A stretch of DNA of 57,816 bases from Deltaproteobacteria bacterium (GTDB taxonomy: Bacteria > Desulfobacterota > Binatia > UTPRO1), in assembly GCA_020848745.1 (NCBI GenBank), contig JADLHM010000003.1:1-57816 (forward strand). Direction: 5' to 3'. Below, in pieces: positions 25,976-35,200 of this stretch; position 1 is the stretch's first letter; the number at the start of each line of letters is the position of its first letter. A program made the position numbers and the translations under genes. Under the pieces are notes generated by a model. The model had not been told where the DNA came from. It did no database searches and saw nothing but the letters and a program-made list of their open reading frames with translations.

Positions 25976-27175
25976 TCAGGCGACCGGAGCGCCGGCGAGC
26001 GCGGGCGCGAGCGGCGCCGCTTCACTCGCGGCGAGGCGCGCGCCGAGATCGGGGAACGCGGCCGCGAGCACCGTGGCGAGACGGGCCCCCTGCGCGCCGG
26101 CATCGAGGTGCTCCGCGAGCAGCCGTCCCGCCGCGGCGCCGATGCGCGGCGCGAGGTCCGGCGTGTCGCGCAGCCGCCGCAGCATCGCGGCGAGCGCTCC
26201 GGCGTCGCCGGGCCGCACCGTCAGCACGTCCTCGCCCGGCGTGAAGACCTCGCGGAGCGCCGGCGTGTCGGCGGTCACGACGGCGCGTCCGCACGCGGCC
26301 GCCTGGTACACCTTGGTCGGGATCACCATGCGCGCCTTGCTCGTCGTCCCGAAGATGCCGAGCGCGACGTCGCACGCGGCGAGCCGCGCGGGCAGCTCCG
26401 CGTACTCGATCCAGTCGACGATCTCGAGGGCGCCGACGCCGCGCACGGCGGCGAGGCGCATGGCCGCCGCGCGCTCCGGACCGCTGCCGATCATGGTGAG
26501 CGCGACGCCGCCCTCGCGGCCGAGGCGCGCCGCCGCCTCGACGATCACCTGGGTGCCGTGCAGCGGCACGTACTGCCCGTAGAAGAGGACGCGCAGCGGC
26601 TCGCCGGGCCCACGCGCGCGCGCCGGGGTCGGCCGGAAGGCGGGCTCCGCTCCGAGATAGAGCGTCGCGGTGCGCGCGCGGGGCGCGAGGCGCTCGGCGA
26701 TCCAGGTCCGGTGCGTCTCGGTGTCCATCAGAACGAGGTCCGGCCGCTCGAGCGTCCAGCGGTCCAGGCGGCGCGCCGCCCGGCTCTTCAGGCCGCCGCG
26801 CCGGTAGACGCGGCGGTCGTCGACCAGCGTCTCCGTGAGGGTCACGAGCGGCGCGAACACCAGGCGCGCCCGTCGTCCCGCGACCACGCGCGCCAACAGC
26901 ACGTCGAGCTGCCCGTTGAACCCCGTCACCACGAGGTCGGGCGGCGGCATGGCGCGGAAGCGGCGACGTAGCCGCACGGCGGCGCCGACGTACGCGAGCC
27001 CGAGGCGAGCCAGGCTCCGCGCCCCGAAGAAGCGCGCGTGCTTGTCGCGCGTCCGTTCCCAGAGCGGCTCGTGGCACACGTCGAGAGCGATGCCGGCCGC
27101 CCGGAAGGCGGCGGCGAGGAGACGATTGGCGGGGTGGACGGCGGTGTAGGTTCCGAACAGAACGGCGCGAATCAT
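25976..27175 (-). CDS. Family 4-like glycosyltransferase
   Basis: 399 residues, GT-B fold. The N-terminus begins 'MIRAVLFGTYTAVHPAN'. The second domain carries 'VLFYGQYVPLHGTQVI' (~205), 'LTMIGSGPER' (~240) and 'VIPTKVYQAAACGRAVV' (~305), matching the donor site although the usual E-x7-E is weak. ATG 27175 overlaps the stop of the preceding GT2 (ATGA). It probably adds one sugar to a growing lipid-linked chain; donor unknown. Confidence 0.83.
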   Translation of the reverse strand: MIRAVLFGTYTAVHPANRLLAAAFRAAGIALDVCHEPLWERTRDKHARFFGARSLARLGLAYVGAAVRLRRRFRAMPPPDLVVTGFNGQLDVLLARVVAGRRARLVFAPLVTLTETLVDDRRVYRRGGLKSRAARRLDRWTLERPDLVLMDTETHRTWIAERLAPRARTATLYLGAEPAFRPTPARARGPGEPLRVLFYGQYVPLHGTQVIVEAAARLGREGGVALTMIGSGPERAAAMRLAAVRGVGALEIVDWIEYAELPARLAACDVALGIFGTTSKARMVIPTKVYQAAACGRAVVTADTPALREVFTPGEDVLTVRPGDAGALAAMLRRLRDTPDLAPRIGAAAGRLLAEHLDAGAQGARLATVLAAAFPDLGARLAASEAAPLAPALAGAPVA

Positions 27176-28194
27176 CGCGGCCGTCGCTCCGCGACGCGGC
27201 GCGGAGCCGCCTCGTCCTCGCGCAGCGGCGCACGGCGCGGCGCGGGGTCGCCGCCGACGTGCAGCTCGAGGCGGCGCATGCGCAGCAGGATCTCCTCGGA
27301 AAGCTGCCGATTGCGCCCGATGAGGTCCGCGAGCACGCCGAAGAGCCAGGTGACCACGCCGATCATCAAAAGCGCGCCCGCGAGGATCAACGACTGGATG
27401 TGCCCGGCGCCGCCCTCGGTGAAGTAGTCGTGGAGGAAGCGGACGCCGATCAGGGTCGAGGCCGTGATCAGCATGCCGCCGAGCAGGAAGAAGAACTTGA
27501 AGGGCTCGTAGAAGGCGTACATGCGAAGCAGCGTCGCGACCGAGCGCCGGATGTAGTGCGACGCGCCCGAGAAGAGCCGTGACGGCCGCTCGGTCGGCCG
27601 CGCGCGCACCGGCACGTGCGTCACCGCGATCTGTTTCTTTCCCGCCTGGATGATCGTCTCGAGGGTGTACGTGAAGTCGGAGAGGACGTTGAGCTTGAGC
27701 GCGGCGGTCCGGCTGAGCGCCCGGAACCCGCTCGTCGCGTCGGGGATCGTGGTGTTGGAGAGCTGCCGCACCGCCCAGCTGCCGAGCCCCTGAAGCACGC
27801 GCTTGGTGATGCTGAAGTGCTCGAGGCGCGCGGGATCGCGGTCGCCGATCACCATGTCGGCCTCGCCGTGGAGGATCGGCTGCACGAGCGCCTCGATGTC
27901 GCGCGCGTCGTACTGGTTGTCGGCGTCGGTGTTGACGATGACGTCGGCGCCGCGCCGGAGGGCGTGGTCGAGCCCGGCCGCGAAGGCGCGCGCGAGCCCC
28001 TGGTGATTCGGGAAGCGCACCACCTCGTGCACGCCGTGCGCGAGCGCGACGTCCGCGGTCGCGTCGCGGCTGCCGTCGTCGATCACGATCACCTCGACCT
28101 CGTCGAACCCGCGGACCTGGCGCGGCAGCGCCGCGAGCGTCTGGGGGAGGGCCTCCTCCTCGTCCAGACAGGGGATCTGGATCACCAACTTCAT
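27172..28194 (-). CDS. Family 2 glycosyltransferase with two C-terminal membrane helices (polyprenyl-phosphate sugar synthase type)
   Basis: 340 residues. 'IPCLDEEEALPQTL' (~7-20), 'VIDDGSRDAT' (~37), 'HQGLARAFAAGLDHAL' (~64), 'VNTDADNQYDARDI' (~88) and 'DATSGFRALSR' (~152) are typical of dolichol-phosphate mannose synthase-like enzymes. Two helices follow at ~235-256 and ~268-292, as in GtrB/ArnC. It begins the four-gene glycosyltransferase transcript. It should make an undecaprenyl-phosphate hexose at the inner membrane. A TTGACA stands at 28232-28237 upstream but no matching -10 was found. Confidence 0.88.
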   Translation of the reverse strand: MKLVIQIPCLDEEEALPQTLAALPRQVRGFDEVEVIVIDDGSRDATADVALAHGVHEVVRFPNHQGLARAFAAGLDHALRRGADVIVNTDADNQYDARDIEALVQPILHGEADMVIGDRDPARLEHFSITKRVLQGLGSWAVRQLSNTTIPDATSGFRALSRTAALKLNVLSDFTYTLETIIQAGKKQIAVTHVPVRARPTERPSRLFSGASHYIRRSVATLLRMYAFYEPFKFFFLLGGMLITASTLIGVRFLHDYFTEGGAGHIQSLILAGALLMIGVVTWLFGVLADLIGRNRQLSEEILLRMRRLELHVGGDPAPRRAPLREDEAAPRRVAERRPR

Positions 28195-28347
28195 GGTCGA
28201 TCCGTCGAGCGTGACACAGCGTCCGCCGGGGTGTCAAAGCCCTATTTTTCGCTGAGATACAGCGCGGTATCCATGATCGCCGGCATCCGCGTCACGCCGC
28301 TCCGTGATGCCCTGCCGGCGCTGCCGACGCTCCTCGCCTGAGCGGCT

Positions 28348-29052
28348 TCACACCGCGGACGTCCAGAGCTCCAGGATCGCGGGTAGGACGGTGAGGTCGG
28401 CAACGACCCACGAGGCGCCGGCCTCGAAGAGGCGCTCTTCGCTGCCCTCGCCGCCGAGGACGCCGATGGTCAGGATGTCCGCGGCGCGGGCGGCGCGCAT
28501 GTCGTTCGGACTGTCGCCGATGCCGAGCGCGCTCGCCGGGTCGACGCCGAGCCGGCGGAGCGCCTCGCGGTGCATGTCGGGCGCCGGCTTCGGCGGGAAG
28601 CGCGTCGAGCGTCCGAGCACGGCGCCGAAGCGGTCGGCGGCGCCGAGGCGCGCGAGCGCGGCCCGGATCGGCGCCTCGCCGTTCGCGCTCACGATGCCGA
28701 GCGCGATGCCGCGGGCGCTCGCGAGGTCGAGGAGCTCCGCGGCGCCGCGCAGCCAGTTGGCCTGTGACGCACCGGCGTGCTCGTGGCGCTCGAGGACGGC
28801 GAGCGCGTGGTCGCGGATGCCGTCGGCGTGGGCGCGCGAGGTGCGTGCGGCGAGCGCCTCGTCGAGCGCGACGAAGAGGCCGAAGGCGTAGCTCCGGCGC
28901 GTCACGTGCTCGGGGTCGAGGCCTTCGCCGCGATAGAGCTCCATCACGTCGCTCCGCGCGGCCGCCCAGTCGACCCACCGGCCGAAGTCGGTGAGGGTGT
29001 GGTCGAAATCGAAGACGAGCGCGCGGAGCGCGCGCGGAGCGGGGACGCTCAC
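28348..29052 (-). CDS. HAD-superfamily hydrolase
   Basis: 234 residues from GTG 29052, which overlaps the preceding stop (GTGA). Motif I is 'FDFDHTLTDF' (~14-23), unusual in having His rather than Gly after the second Asp. Motif II is 'GIVSANGEAPI' (~110), motif III the Lys in 'RFPPKPAPDMHREAL', and motif IV 'ALGIGDSPNDMRAARAA'. A helical cap lies between motifs I and II. It is probably a small-molecule phosphatase of the phosphoglycolate-phosphatase type, substrate unknown. Confidence 0.82.
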   Translation of the reverse strand: MSVPAPRALRALVFDFDHTLTDFGRWVDWAAARSDVMELYRGEGLDPEHVTRRSYAFGLFVALDEALAARTSRAHADGIRDHALAVLERHEHAGASQANWLRGAAELLDLASARGIALGIVSANGEAPIRAALARLGAADRFGAVLGRSTRFPPKPAPDMHREALRRLGVDPASALGIGDSPNDMRAARAADILTIGVLGGEGSEERLFEAGASWVVADLTVLPAILELWTSAV

Positions 29053-29648
29053 GCGCCCCGGCTCCGCCCGAGCGTCACGAGCAGGTCCTCGTGGAGCTCG
29101 AACCAGATCTGGTGCAGCGAGTCGACACGCGGGCTCGCGACGAAGCGCGGGTCGCCGGTCGCGATCGCGGCCGCCGCATCGGCGATGCGGCGCGCGTACG
29201 GCGCGAGGCGCGGTGCCACCGCCGCGAGCGCGGCCGCGACGCCGCCGACGGTCGCGGCGGCCGCCATCACGGCGGACTGCGCCGCGGGCTTGGCGGCGTC
29301 CGCGGCGAGCTGCCACGCGGTGATCGTCCCCTTGAGCCCGCGATCCGCAGCGGCGAAACGCGCGTCGTAGAGGGTCGCGAGCGCGGCGCGATCGATCGGC
29401 TCCCCGGCGACGAGACGCGTGAGCAGCGCCCGCCCGTCGTCGGAGAGCGCGACGAGCGGCGCGGGAGCGGCGCGCGACGCCGTGGACGGAGCGCCCGGCA
29501 CGGGAACCGTCGCGCCGCGCGCCGCGAGCGCCGCGAGCCGCTCCGCCGCCGCGGCCACGTCGCCGCCGGCCGCGCGCGCGACCCGCGCCGCGTCGCCGCG
29601 TCCGTGCACGCGGAGCGCCATCAAGACCGCGAGCTCCGAGGTCGCCAT
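29049..29648 (-). CDS. Ala-rich protein resembling a PEP-utilizing-enzyme-associated domain
   Basis: 199 residues. The N-terminus (~1-55) looks like a winged-helix fold ('ELAVLMALRVHGRGDAARVA'), then 'LSDDGRALLTRLVAGE', then a helical region with 'RGLKGTITAWQLAADAA'. It ends with 'PRVDSLHQIWFELHEDLLV' and 'TLGRSRG'. From memory this pattern matches a domain found beside or fused to pyruvate,phosphate-dikinase-like proteins, best known in actinobacteria. No kinase-swivel gene is present here. Function unknown. Translationally coupled to the HAD gene. Confidence 0.6.
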   Translation of the reverse strand: MATSELAVLMALRVHGRGDAARVARAAGGDVAAAAERLAALAARGATVPVPGAPSTASRAAPAPLVALSDDGRALLTRLVAGEPIDRAALATLYDARFAAADRGLKGTITAWQLAADAAKPAAQSAVMAAAATVGGVAAALAAVAPRLAPYARRIADAAAAIATGDPRFVASPRVDSLHQIWFELHEDLLVTLGRSRGA

Positions 29649-29666
29649 CCGCGGACCGTTGTCCCG

Positions 29667-30551
29667 TCAGCGCTCGGAGCTGTCAACCGCGCCCGCCGCC
29701 GGCAGGTACGGCCACATCCACCATTGCTCCGGATGCGCGCGCACGAACGGAGCCAGCGCGTCCAGCACGACCGGCATGTCGACGGCGCCGGCCGGAACTC
29801 GGGGACCCGCGTGCACGGCGAACCCGCGCGCGTCGCGGGTGATCGCGAGCGTCTGTACCGCGCTGTCGGCGATGCGCGCAAGCGTCGGCAGGCCCGCGGC
29901 GAGCCGCACGCGCTCGCCGAAGAGCGTGCACGCGGCCGCGCGTCCGACCGCGTCTCCCGGCACGTCCGCCAGGAGATAGAGCGGCTTCCCGGCGCGCAGG
30001 TGCCGGCGCACGCCGAGCATCGACGCCCCGTCGGTCGCGAAGAACGGCCGCCCCGCCGTCACCTCGGTCCAGGCGACCTTGCGCTCGGCGAAGCGGCGCT
30101 TCGCGGCGGCCATGGGATTCGCCGGGTCGATGCCGCGGGCGACGAGGGCAAGCTCCGGCGCGAGCCGCCGGCAGAGATCGAGGTAGCCGAGCACCGGGCT
30201 CCCGAGATGCAGGCCGACGTAGACGACGGGTCCGTCCTCGGGCGCCAACGGCAGCGGACGAGCGCCGAAGGCCGCCGCGAGCGCGTCCGGCCGCCGCATG
30301 AAGAACGCGGCGTCGGCCTCCTCGCGCGCCTCGGACGCGAGGCTCGCGCGGTGGATGCGCCCGGCGTCGGCGGATGTCGCGGCGAGCCACCGGGCGATGC
30401 GATCGGTCGCGGCGGCGCGGCGACCCGGATCGCGCCGCCACTCCACGGCCGCGACGAACGCCGCGTACGCGCCGCCCCAGTGCGGATCGCGCGCGGCGAG
30501 CGGCAGGAGGCGCCCGTAGCGGCAGCGGTCCCACGCCGCCCCGGCAGTCAC
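29667..30551 (-). CDS. Lysophospholipid/lipid A acyltransferase-like protein with altered catalytic motif
   Basis: 294 residues from GTG 30551, overlapping the upstream stop. The order of blocks follows the LpxL/HtrB family: 'VVYVGLHLGSPVLGYLDL' (~103-120), 'GKPLYLLADVPGD' (~180), 'LFGERVRLAAGLPTLA' (~205), and the C-terminal 'HPEQWWMWPYLP'. The usual catalytic H-x4-D/E is not intact: the His of 'HLGSPV' has Val where the acid is expected. It may be a divergent or inactive family member. No N-terminal membrane anchor is evident. Confidence 0.62.
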   Translation of the reverse strand: MTAGAAWDRCRYGRLLPLAARDPHWGGAYAAFVAAVEWRRDPGRRAAATDRIARWLAATSADAGRIHRASLASEAREEADAAFFMRRPDALAAAFGARPLPLAPEDGPVVYVGLHLGSPVLGYLDLCRRLAPELALVARGIDPANPMAAAKRRFAERKVAWTEVTAGRPFFATDGASMLGVRRHLRAGKPLYLLADVPGDAVGRAAACTLFGERVRLAAGLPTLARIADSAVQTLAITRDARGFAVHAGPRVPAGAVDMPVVLDALAPFVRAHPEQWWMWPYLPAAGAVDSSER

Positions 30552-30907
30552 TTCTTCTCGACCGGACGCGCGCCCGAGCGCTCGCGCATGACCTCGCTCG
30601 TACGCCGCATCTCGCCGGTCTCGCCGCGCAGCATCGCGGCGCCGAACCGCTCGGCGGCGGCGCGCATGAGGCCCGCCTCGACCGGATCGAGCGCCGCCGC
30701 GATCGCCGCGAGCTCGCGCATCGCGCCGCCGATCGCCCGCATCGCGCCGGGCACGTCGCCCCGGGTCCTGAGGCCGAGCGCACGCGTCAACCCGTCGCGG
30801 ACGACCTCGAGCCGCGGCGCCGCCGCCGGCCCGACGACGACGGCCAGCTCGCCGAGCCGCGTGATCAGGGCCTCGAGGACCGGCGGGGGATCGTGCTCGT
30901 GCGCCAT
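30548..30907 (-). CDS. Hypothetical helical protein
   Basis: 119 residues, Ala/Arg-rich and predicted all-helical ('GAMRAIGGAMRELAAIAAAL', 'AERFGAAMLRGETGEMRR'). No known motif, Cys cluster or signal peptide. It precedes and is coupled to the acyltransferase-like gene by a GTGA overlap, so a shared function is likely. The ATG start lies 16 bases from the divergent YciI gene. Confidence 0.55.
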   Translation of the reverse strand: MAHEHDPPPVLEALITRLGELAVVVGPAAAPRLEVVRDGLTRALGLRTRGDVPGAMRAIGGAMRELAAIAAALDPVEAGLMRAAAERFGAAMLRGETGEMRRTSEVMRERSGARPVEKK

Positions 30908-30923
30908 GTGCTATGGGCCGCCC

Positions 30924-31205
30924 ATGCCACTTTTCGTGATGATCGGCCACGACGCCCCGGACTCCAAGGAGAAGCGCCCGCTCCACCGTCCGGCCCACCT
31001 CGCCCATCTCGAGCCCCTCGCGGCGGCCGGGCGCGTCCCCCTCGCGGGACCGTTCACCGACGGCAGCGGCAGCCTGATCGTGCTCGAGGCCGACTCGCTC
31101 GCCGACGCGTGGGCGATCGTCACGCGCGATCCTTTCGTCGTGAACGGCATCTACAACCGCGTCGAGCTGAAGCCGTTCCTCAAGGTGTTCCCGGCGAGCC
31201 AGTAG
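30924..31205 (+). CDS. YciI family protein
   Basis: 93 residues, ferredoxin-like alpha/beta fold. Features: 'MPLFVMIGHDAPDSKEKR', then 'RPAHLAHLEPLAAAGRVPLA' with the conserved His, 'GPFTDGSGSLIVLEADSLAD', then 'DPFVVNGIYNRVELKPF'. YciI proteins are small, of unsettled function, likely enzymes with a His-Asp dyad. ATG 30924 lies just 6 bases after TATGGG (30912-30917, within TGCTATGGG), so the message may be leaderless. The 3' end overlaps the convergent gene by 55 bases. Confidence 0.88.
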   Translation: MPLFVMIGHDAPDSKEKRPLHRPAHLAHLEPLAAAGRVPLAGPFTDGSGSLIVLEADSLADAWAIVTRDPFVVNGIYNRVELKPFLKVFPASQ

Positions 31206-31864
31206 CGCCGCGCTTCGATCGTGAGGTCGGCGATCAGGCGGTCGAGATCGAGCTGCTCGAGCGCGGAGGCCTGCCACCGGCGCACGTGCGGCAGCGCGTA
31301 GTCGCAGCAGACGCCCTCGAGCTCCCAGGCGAGGAACGCGAGCAGGTCGTCGACGGCCTCGGGCGACGCCGACACGTCAGCGATCGGCACGACCCGCGCG
31401 CCGCGCGCGCGGCGCATCTCGTCCCAGTCGGCGAAGAAGTCCTCGTCGGCCTGGTCGCCGTTCTCGATCTGGAAGAACGACGCGGTGGCGTACCCGACCG
31501 CGCGCGGCAGCGAAAGTCCGAGCGTCGCACCGGAATCGCAGAGGTAGCAGAGCGTCGGGTCGTGGTGCGCCTCGTCCTCGGAGGTCCGCTCCTCGATGAG
31601 GAAGGCCTCGGTGTACTCGATCGCCGCCCAGGCGCGGCGAAAGCGCGGCCGCCCGAGGATCTCGGCGGCGGCCGCCCGCGCGTCGCCGAGACCGGCCCGG
31701 GCGCGCTTGGCCGCGAGCTCGTCGCCGAGCCGGAGCGCCCGCAGATACTGCCGCCGCCAGGCCTGGAAGGCGTCGAGCAGCGCCGCCGTCTCGCTCGCCG
31801 GCGCCGATCCCGCCCAGACCGGAGGCTGCAGGGTCGCGATCGGCGCGAGCGGCCGTCTACTCAT
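31151..31864 (-). CDS. Hypothetical protein of unknown family
   Basis: 237 residues from ATG 31864, which overlaps the upstream stop by 8 bases. Soluble and mostly helical, with 'CYLCDSGATLGLSL' (a C-x-x-C pair, near ~115), 'YATASFFQIENGDQADEDFF' and an acidic patch. The end 'LIADLTIEARRYWLAGNTLR' overlaps YciI on the other strand. The frame keeps coding-like composition throughout, supporting a real gene. No function assigned. Confidence 0.6.
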   Translation of the reverse strand: MSRRPLAPIATLQPPVWAGSAPASETAALLDAFQAWRRQYLRALRLGDELAAKRARAGLGDARAAAAEILGRPRFRRAWAAIEYTEAFLIEERTSEDEAHHDPTLCYLCDSGATLGLSLPRAVGYATASFFQIENGDQADEDFFADWDEMRRARGARVVPIADVSASPEAVDDLLAFLAWELEGVCCDYALPHVRRWQASALEQLDLDRLIADLTIEARRYWLAGNTLRNGFSSTRL

Positions 31865-32144
31865 TCTGCCCGGCGGGCGCGCGGCGGATCGGGCCGTCAC
31901 CGACCGGTCGCTGCGACGCGAGCGGCAGCTTGCCGGCGGGGTTCGCCATCGGCGGCTCGTCGACGGCGTCGGCGAGACAGGCCTGGACGTCGGGGGTGGT
32001 GAGGCCGAGGGTCCGCGCGATCTCGACCGCGCTCGCGCCCTGCTGCTTCATCTCCTTCACGCGGGCGCAATCGAGACCCGCCCCCGCCGGGGACATGGTG
32101 AGCACGAGCCCCGCCGCCGCCATCGCCATCGTCGTCGTTCGCAT
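31857..32144 (-). CDS. Small exported protein
   Basis: 95 residues. The N-terminal 'MRTTTMAMAAAGLVL' with a following Ala-rich stretch is a signal peptide, probably cut after 'PAGAG'. The mature part holds two Cys and a helix-turn-helix-looking segment 'EIARTLGLTTPDVQACLA', then a Pro-rich tail. A good ribosome site GGAGGT (32151-32156) lies 6 bases before the ATG. Function unknown. Divergent from the GT39-sulfatase fusion. Confidence 0.68.
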   Translation of the reverse strand: MRTTTMAMAAAGLVLTMSPAGAGLDCARVKEMKQQGASAVEIARTLGLTTPDVQACLADAVDEPPMANPAGKLPLASQRPVGDGPIRRAPAGQNE

Positions 32145-32208
32145 GATCGCACCTCCGATGGGCCCACCCTATCCGGTGCGATCGCCGCGATGAAGCCGTC
32201 AGCGTCTA

Positions 32209-32236
32209 TTGGTCGCGGGAACCATCGTGCTACAAC
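32209..32236 (+). promoter_or_regulatory. Possible promoter of the GT39-sulfatase gene
   Basis: TTGGTC (32209-32214), 16-base spacer, TACAAC (32231-32236) preceded by TGC. The start codon is only 10 bases after the -10 box, so the 5' leader would be about 3-5 bases. Confidence 0.35.
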
Positions 32237-32246
32237 GCCAGCCCGT

Positions 32247-35200
32247 ATGCCCGCGCTGTGCGCCCGGACCGTCGACGCGCGTCCGGCGCTTGCGATCGCG
32301 CTGCTCGCGTTCGGCATCCGCCTGGCGTGGGGGCTCGCGGCCGGCGTAACGCCCGGCGCCGCGTTCGACGACGCGTTCTGGTACCACGCAACGGCGACGA
32401 CGCTCGCGAACGGCGGCGGCTACACGAGTCCGCTCACCGGCCAGCCGACCGCGGCCTGGCCGCCCGGCTATCCGCTGGTGCTGGCGCTCGGCTATCGCCT
32501 CGCCGGGCCGGCGCCCGCGACGGCGATCGTGCTGAACGCCTTCTTCGGCGGCCTCACCTGCCTCTTCGTCGCGGGTCTCGGCGGCCGACTCGGCGGATCC
32601 CGCGTGGGGCTCGTCGCGGCGGCCCTCCTCGCCGCCTATCCCGGCCACGTCTTCTTCGCGGCGCTCGTCCTGTCGGAGACGCTCTTCACGTGCCTCGTCT
32701 GCGGCCTCCTCCTCGCGGCGGTCGCGTGGCTCGCCGGCGCGGGCGGAACGCGGCCGCTCCGCTGGGTGGCGTGGGGCCTCGGCGTCGGCGCGACCACGCT
32801 CGTGCGCGCCGAGAGCGTCGTGCTCGTGCTGGTGCCGGCGGCGAGCCTCGCCGCCGCCGGGGAGCGCCGCGCCGCCGCGCGCGTCTTCGCCGCGGCGCTC
32901 GCCGGCACGCTCCTCGCGCTCGCGCCGTGGACGGCGCGGAACGCCCGCGTGTTCGGGGCGTTCGTCCCGACCAGCACGGGCTTCGGACGCACGCTCTGGA
33001 TCGGCCACAACCCCGACGCGACCGGCGGCATGACGCAAACGATCCAGGACGCGATGGCGCGCGCGATCGAGACCGCCGGCGTCTCGCCCGCGACGCCGGC
33101 CGGGGAGCTCGCGGTCGACCGTCTGCTGCGCACGCAGGCGATCGCCTTCGCGCTCGCGCATCCGGGTCGCGAGCTCGCGCTCACGCCGCGGCGCGCGGCG
33201 CACCTCTTCCGCGGCGATCACGTCTGGCAGGCGTGGTACGGCCCCGGCACGCCCCGCATCGCCCCCTCGGCCGAGGCGCGGCGGCTCCTCGGCGTCGGCA
33301 GCAATGTCGCCTACGCGGCGCTCGGCGTGCTCGCGGTCGCGGGGTGGTTCCTGCGGGCGCGCGAGACGCGCTCCGCCTGGCGTCCGGTGACGGCGTTCGT
33401 CGTCGTCTGGATCGCGCTCTTCACCGCGATCTACGGCGACCCCCGCTTCCACCACGTCCTGATCCCGATCGCGTGCCTGCTCGCTGCCAACGGGCTGCTC
33501 GCGGCCGTGCGGCCCGTGCGCGCGCGCTCCGAGCGCCGCGACGCGCTCCCGTCCGCGACCGGGCGCGGCCCGGCGACGACGCTCTTCGCGTGCAGCGGCG
33601 CCGCCGCGGTGATCGTCGCGCTCGCGAACGTGGCCTCGCTGGCGCTCGCCCGCGACGTCGCGCGGATTCGCGATCTCCGGCCGCTCGCCGCGCTGCGGGT
33701 CGCGCTCGACGCGATCGACGTCCCGTTCCTCGCGAGACTGCCGACGCTGGTGCACGCGCCCTTCGACCTCCACGGCGCGCCCGCGCTCGCGACCTTCACC
33801 GCGCTCGCGCTCCTGACCTACCTCGCGTGCGGATGGGCCGTCGCGACGCTCGTGGCCCCGGCCGTCGTGCCGCTCGCGCGCCGCGCCGCCGGAGCACCGC
33901 GGCGAACGCCGCGCGGGCTCCCCACCGCCGTCCTGGCGGCGCCGCTCGTGCCGATCGCGGCGCACCGTCTGGGGCTCTGGACCGACGCCGACGGCCGCCT
34001 CGTCGCCGCCGCGAGCCTCGCGCTCACCGTCGCGGCATGGCTGGCCATACGCCCGTTCGCCTCCGACGCGGGCGCGCGCCGGCTCGTCGCCGCGTGCCGC
34101 GGCGTCACGCTCGCGGGTGTCGCCTGGGCGCTCGTGGGCACGCCGTTCGCCGTCCGTGCCGCCCGGCCCCACGACGCCCGCCCCGCGGCGCCGTCCGGCG
34201 CGCCGAACGTGGTGCTCGTCTCGATCGACACGTTACGGCCCGATCACCTCGGCTGCTACGGCTACGCGCGCGACACGAGCCCGACCATCGACGCGCTCGC
34301 CGCCGCCGGCGCCCGCTTCACGACCGTCGTCTCGCCGACCTCGTGGACGCTCCCCGCGCACGTGTCGCTCCTCACGGCGCTCCCGCCCGAGATCCACGGC
34401 GTCAGCGAGGACCGCTTCCGGCTCGGCCCGAGCGTCGTCACGCTCGCGCAGGTCTTGCAGCGCCAGGGCTACGCGACCGCCGGGTTCGTCTCCGGACCGT
34501 ACCTCGACGCGGGCTACGGCTTCGCGCGCGGCTTCGACCACTATGACGACTACAGCGCGGTGCGCGTGGCGGCGGCGAAGACCCACAGCGGCCATACCTC
34601 CCCCGCCCTGTACGCGGCGGTGACGGGCTGGCTCGCCGACCGGAAGGCGGCCGCTCCGGCGCGCCCCTTCTTCGTCTTCCTGCACATGTGGGACGCGCAC
34701 TACGACTTCAACCCGCCACCGCCCTACGACACGCTCTTCGACCCCGGCTATCGCGGCCGCGTGACCGGCGACGACTTCGAGACCGGCACCCAGGTGCACT
34801 CCGGCATGGATCCGCGCGACCTGGCGCACGTCGTCGCGCTCTACGACGGCGAGATCCGCTTCACCGACGAGTGGCTCGGGCGCATCCTCGCCGAGGTCGA
34901 GCGCGCCGCGCCCCGCGGCGACACGCTCGTGATCGTCACCTCGGATCACGGCGAGGAGTTCTTCGAGCACGGCCGCAAGGGCCATCACAAGGCGCTCTTC
35001 GACGAGAGCATACGGGTGCCGCTCGTCGTGCGGTATCCGCCGCGCGTCGCGGCCGGCACGACGGTGGACGCGCAGGTGCGGCTCGTCGACGTCGCGCCGA
35101 CGCTCCTGGCGCTCGCCGGTCTTCCAACGCCGCCCGGCTTCGGCGCCGGCGCGCTCGCGGCCGACTATGCCGGCCGCGACGTCTCGCCGCTGCTCGCGCG

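Noticed and set aside
28195-28347. TTGACA at 28232-28237 (minus strand) as promoter of the four-gene glycosyltransferase run
   Set aside because: The hexamer at 16-18 base spacing is GC-rich with no -10 resemblance, so the promoter was not listed although the location is sensible.
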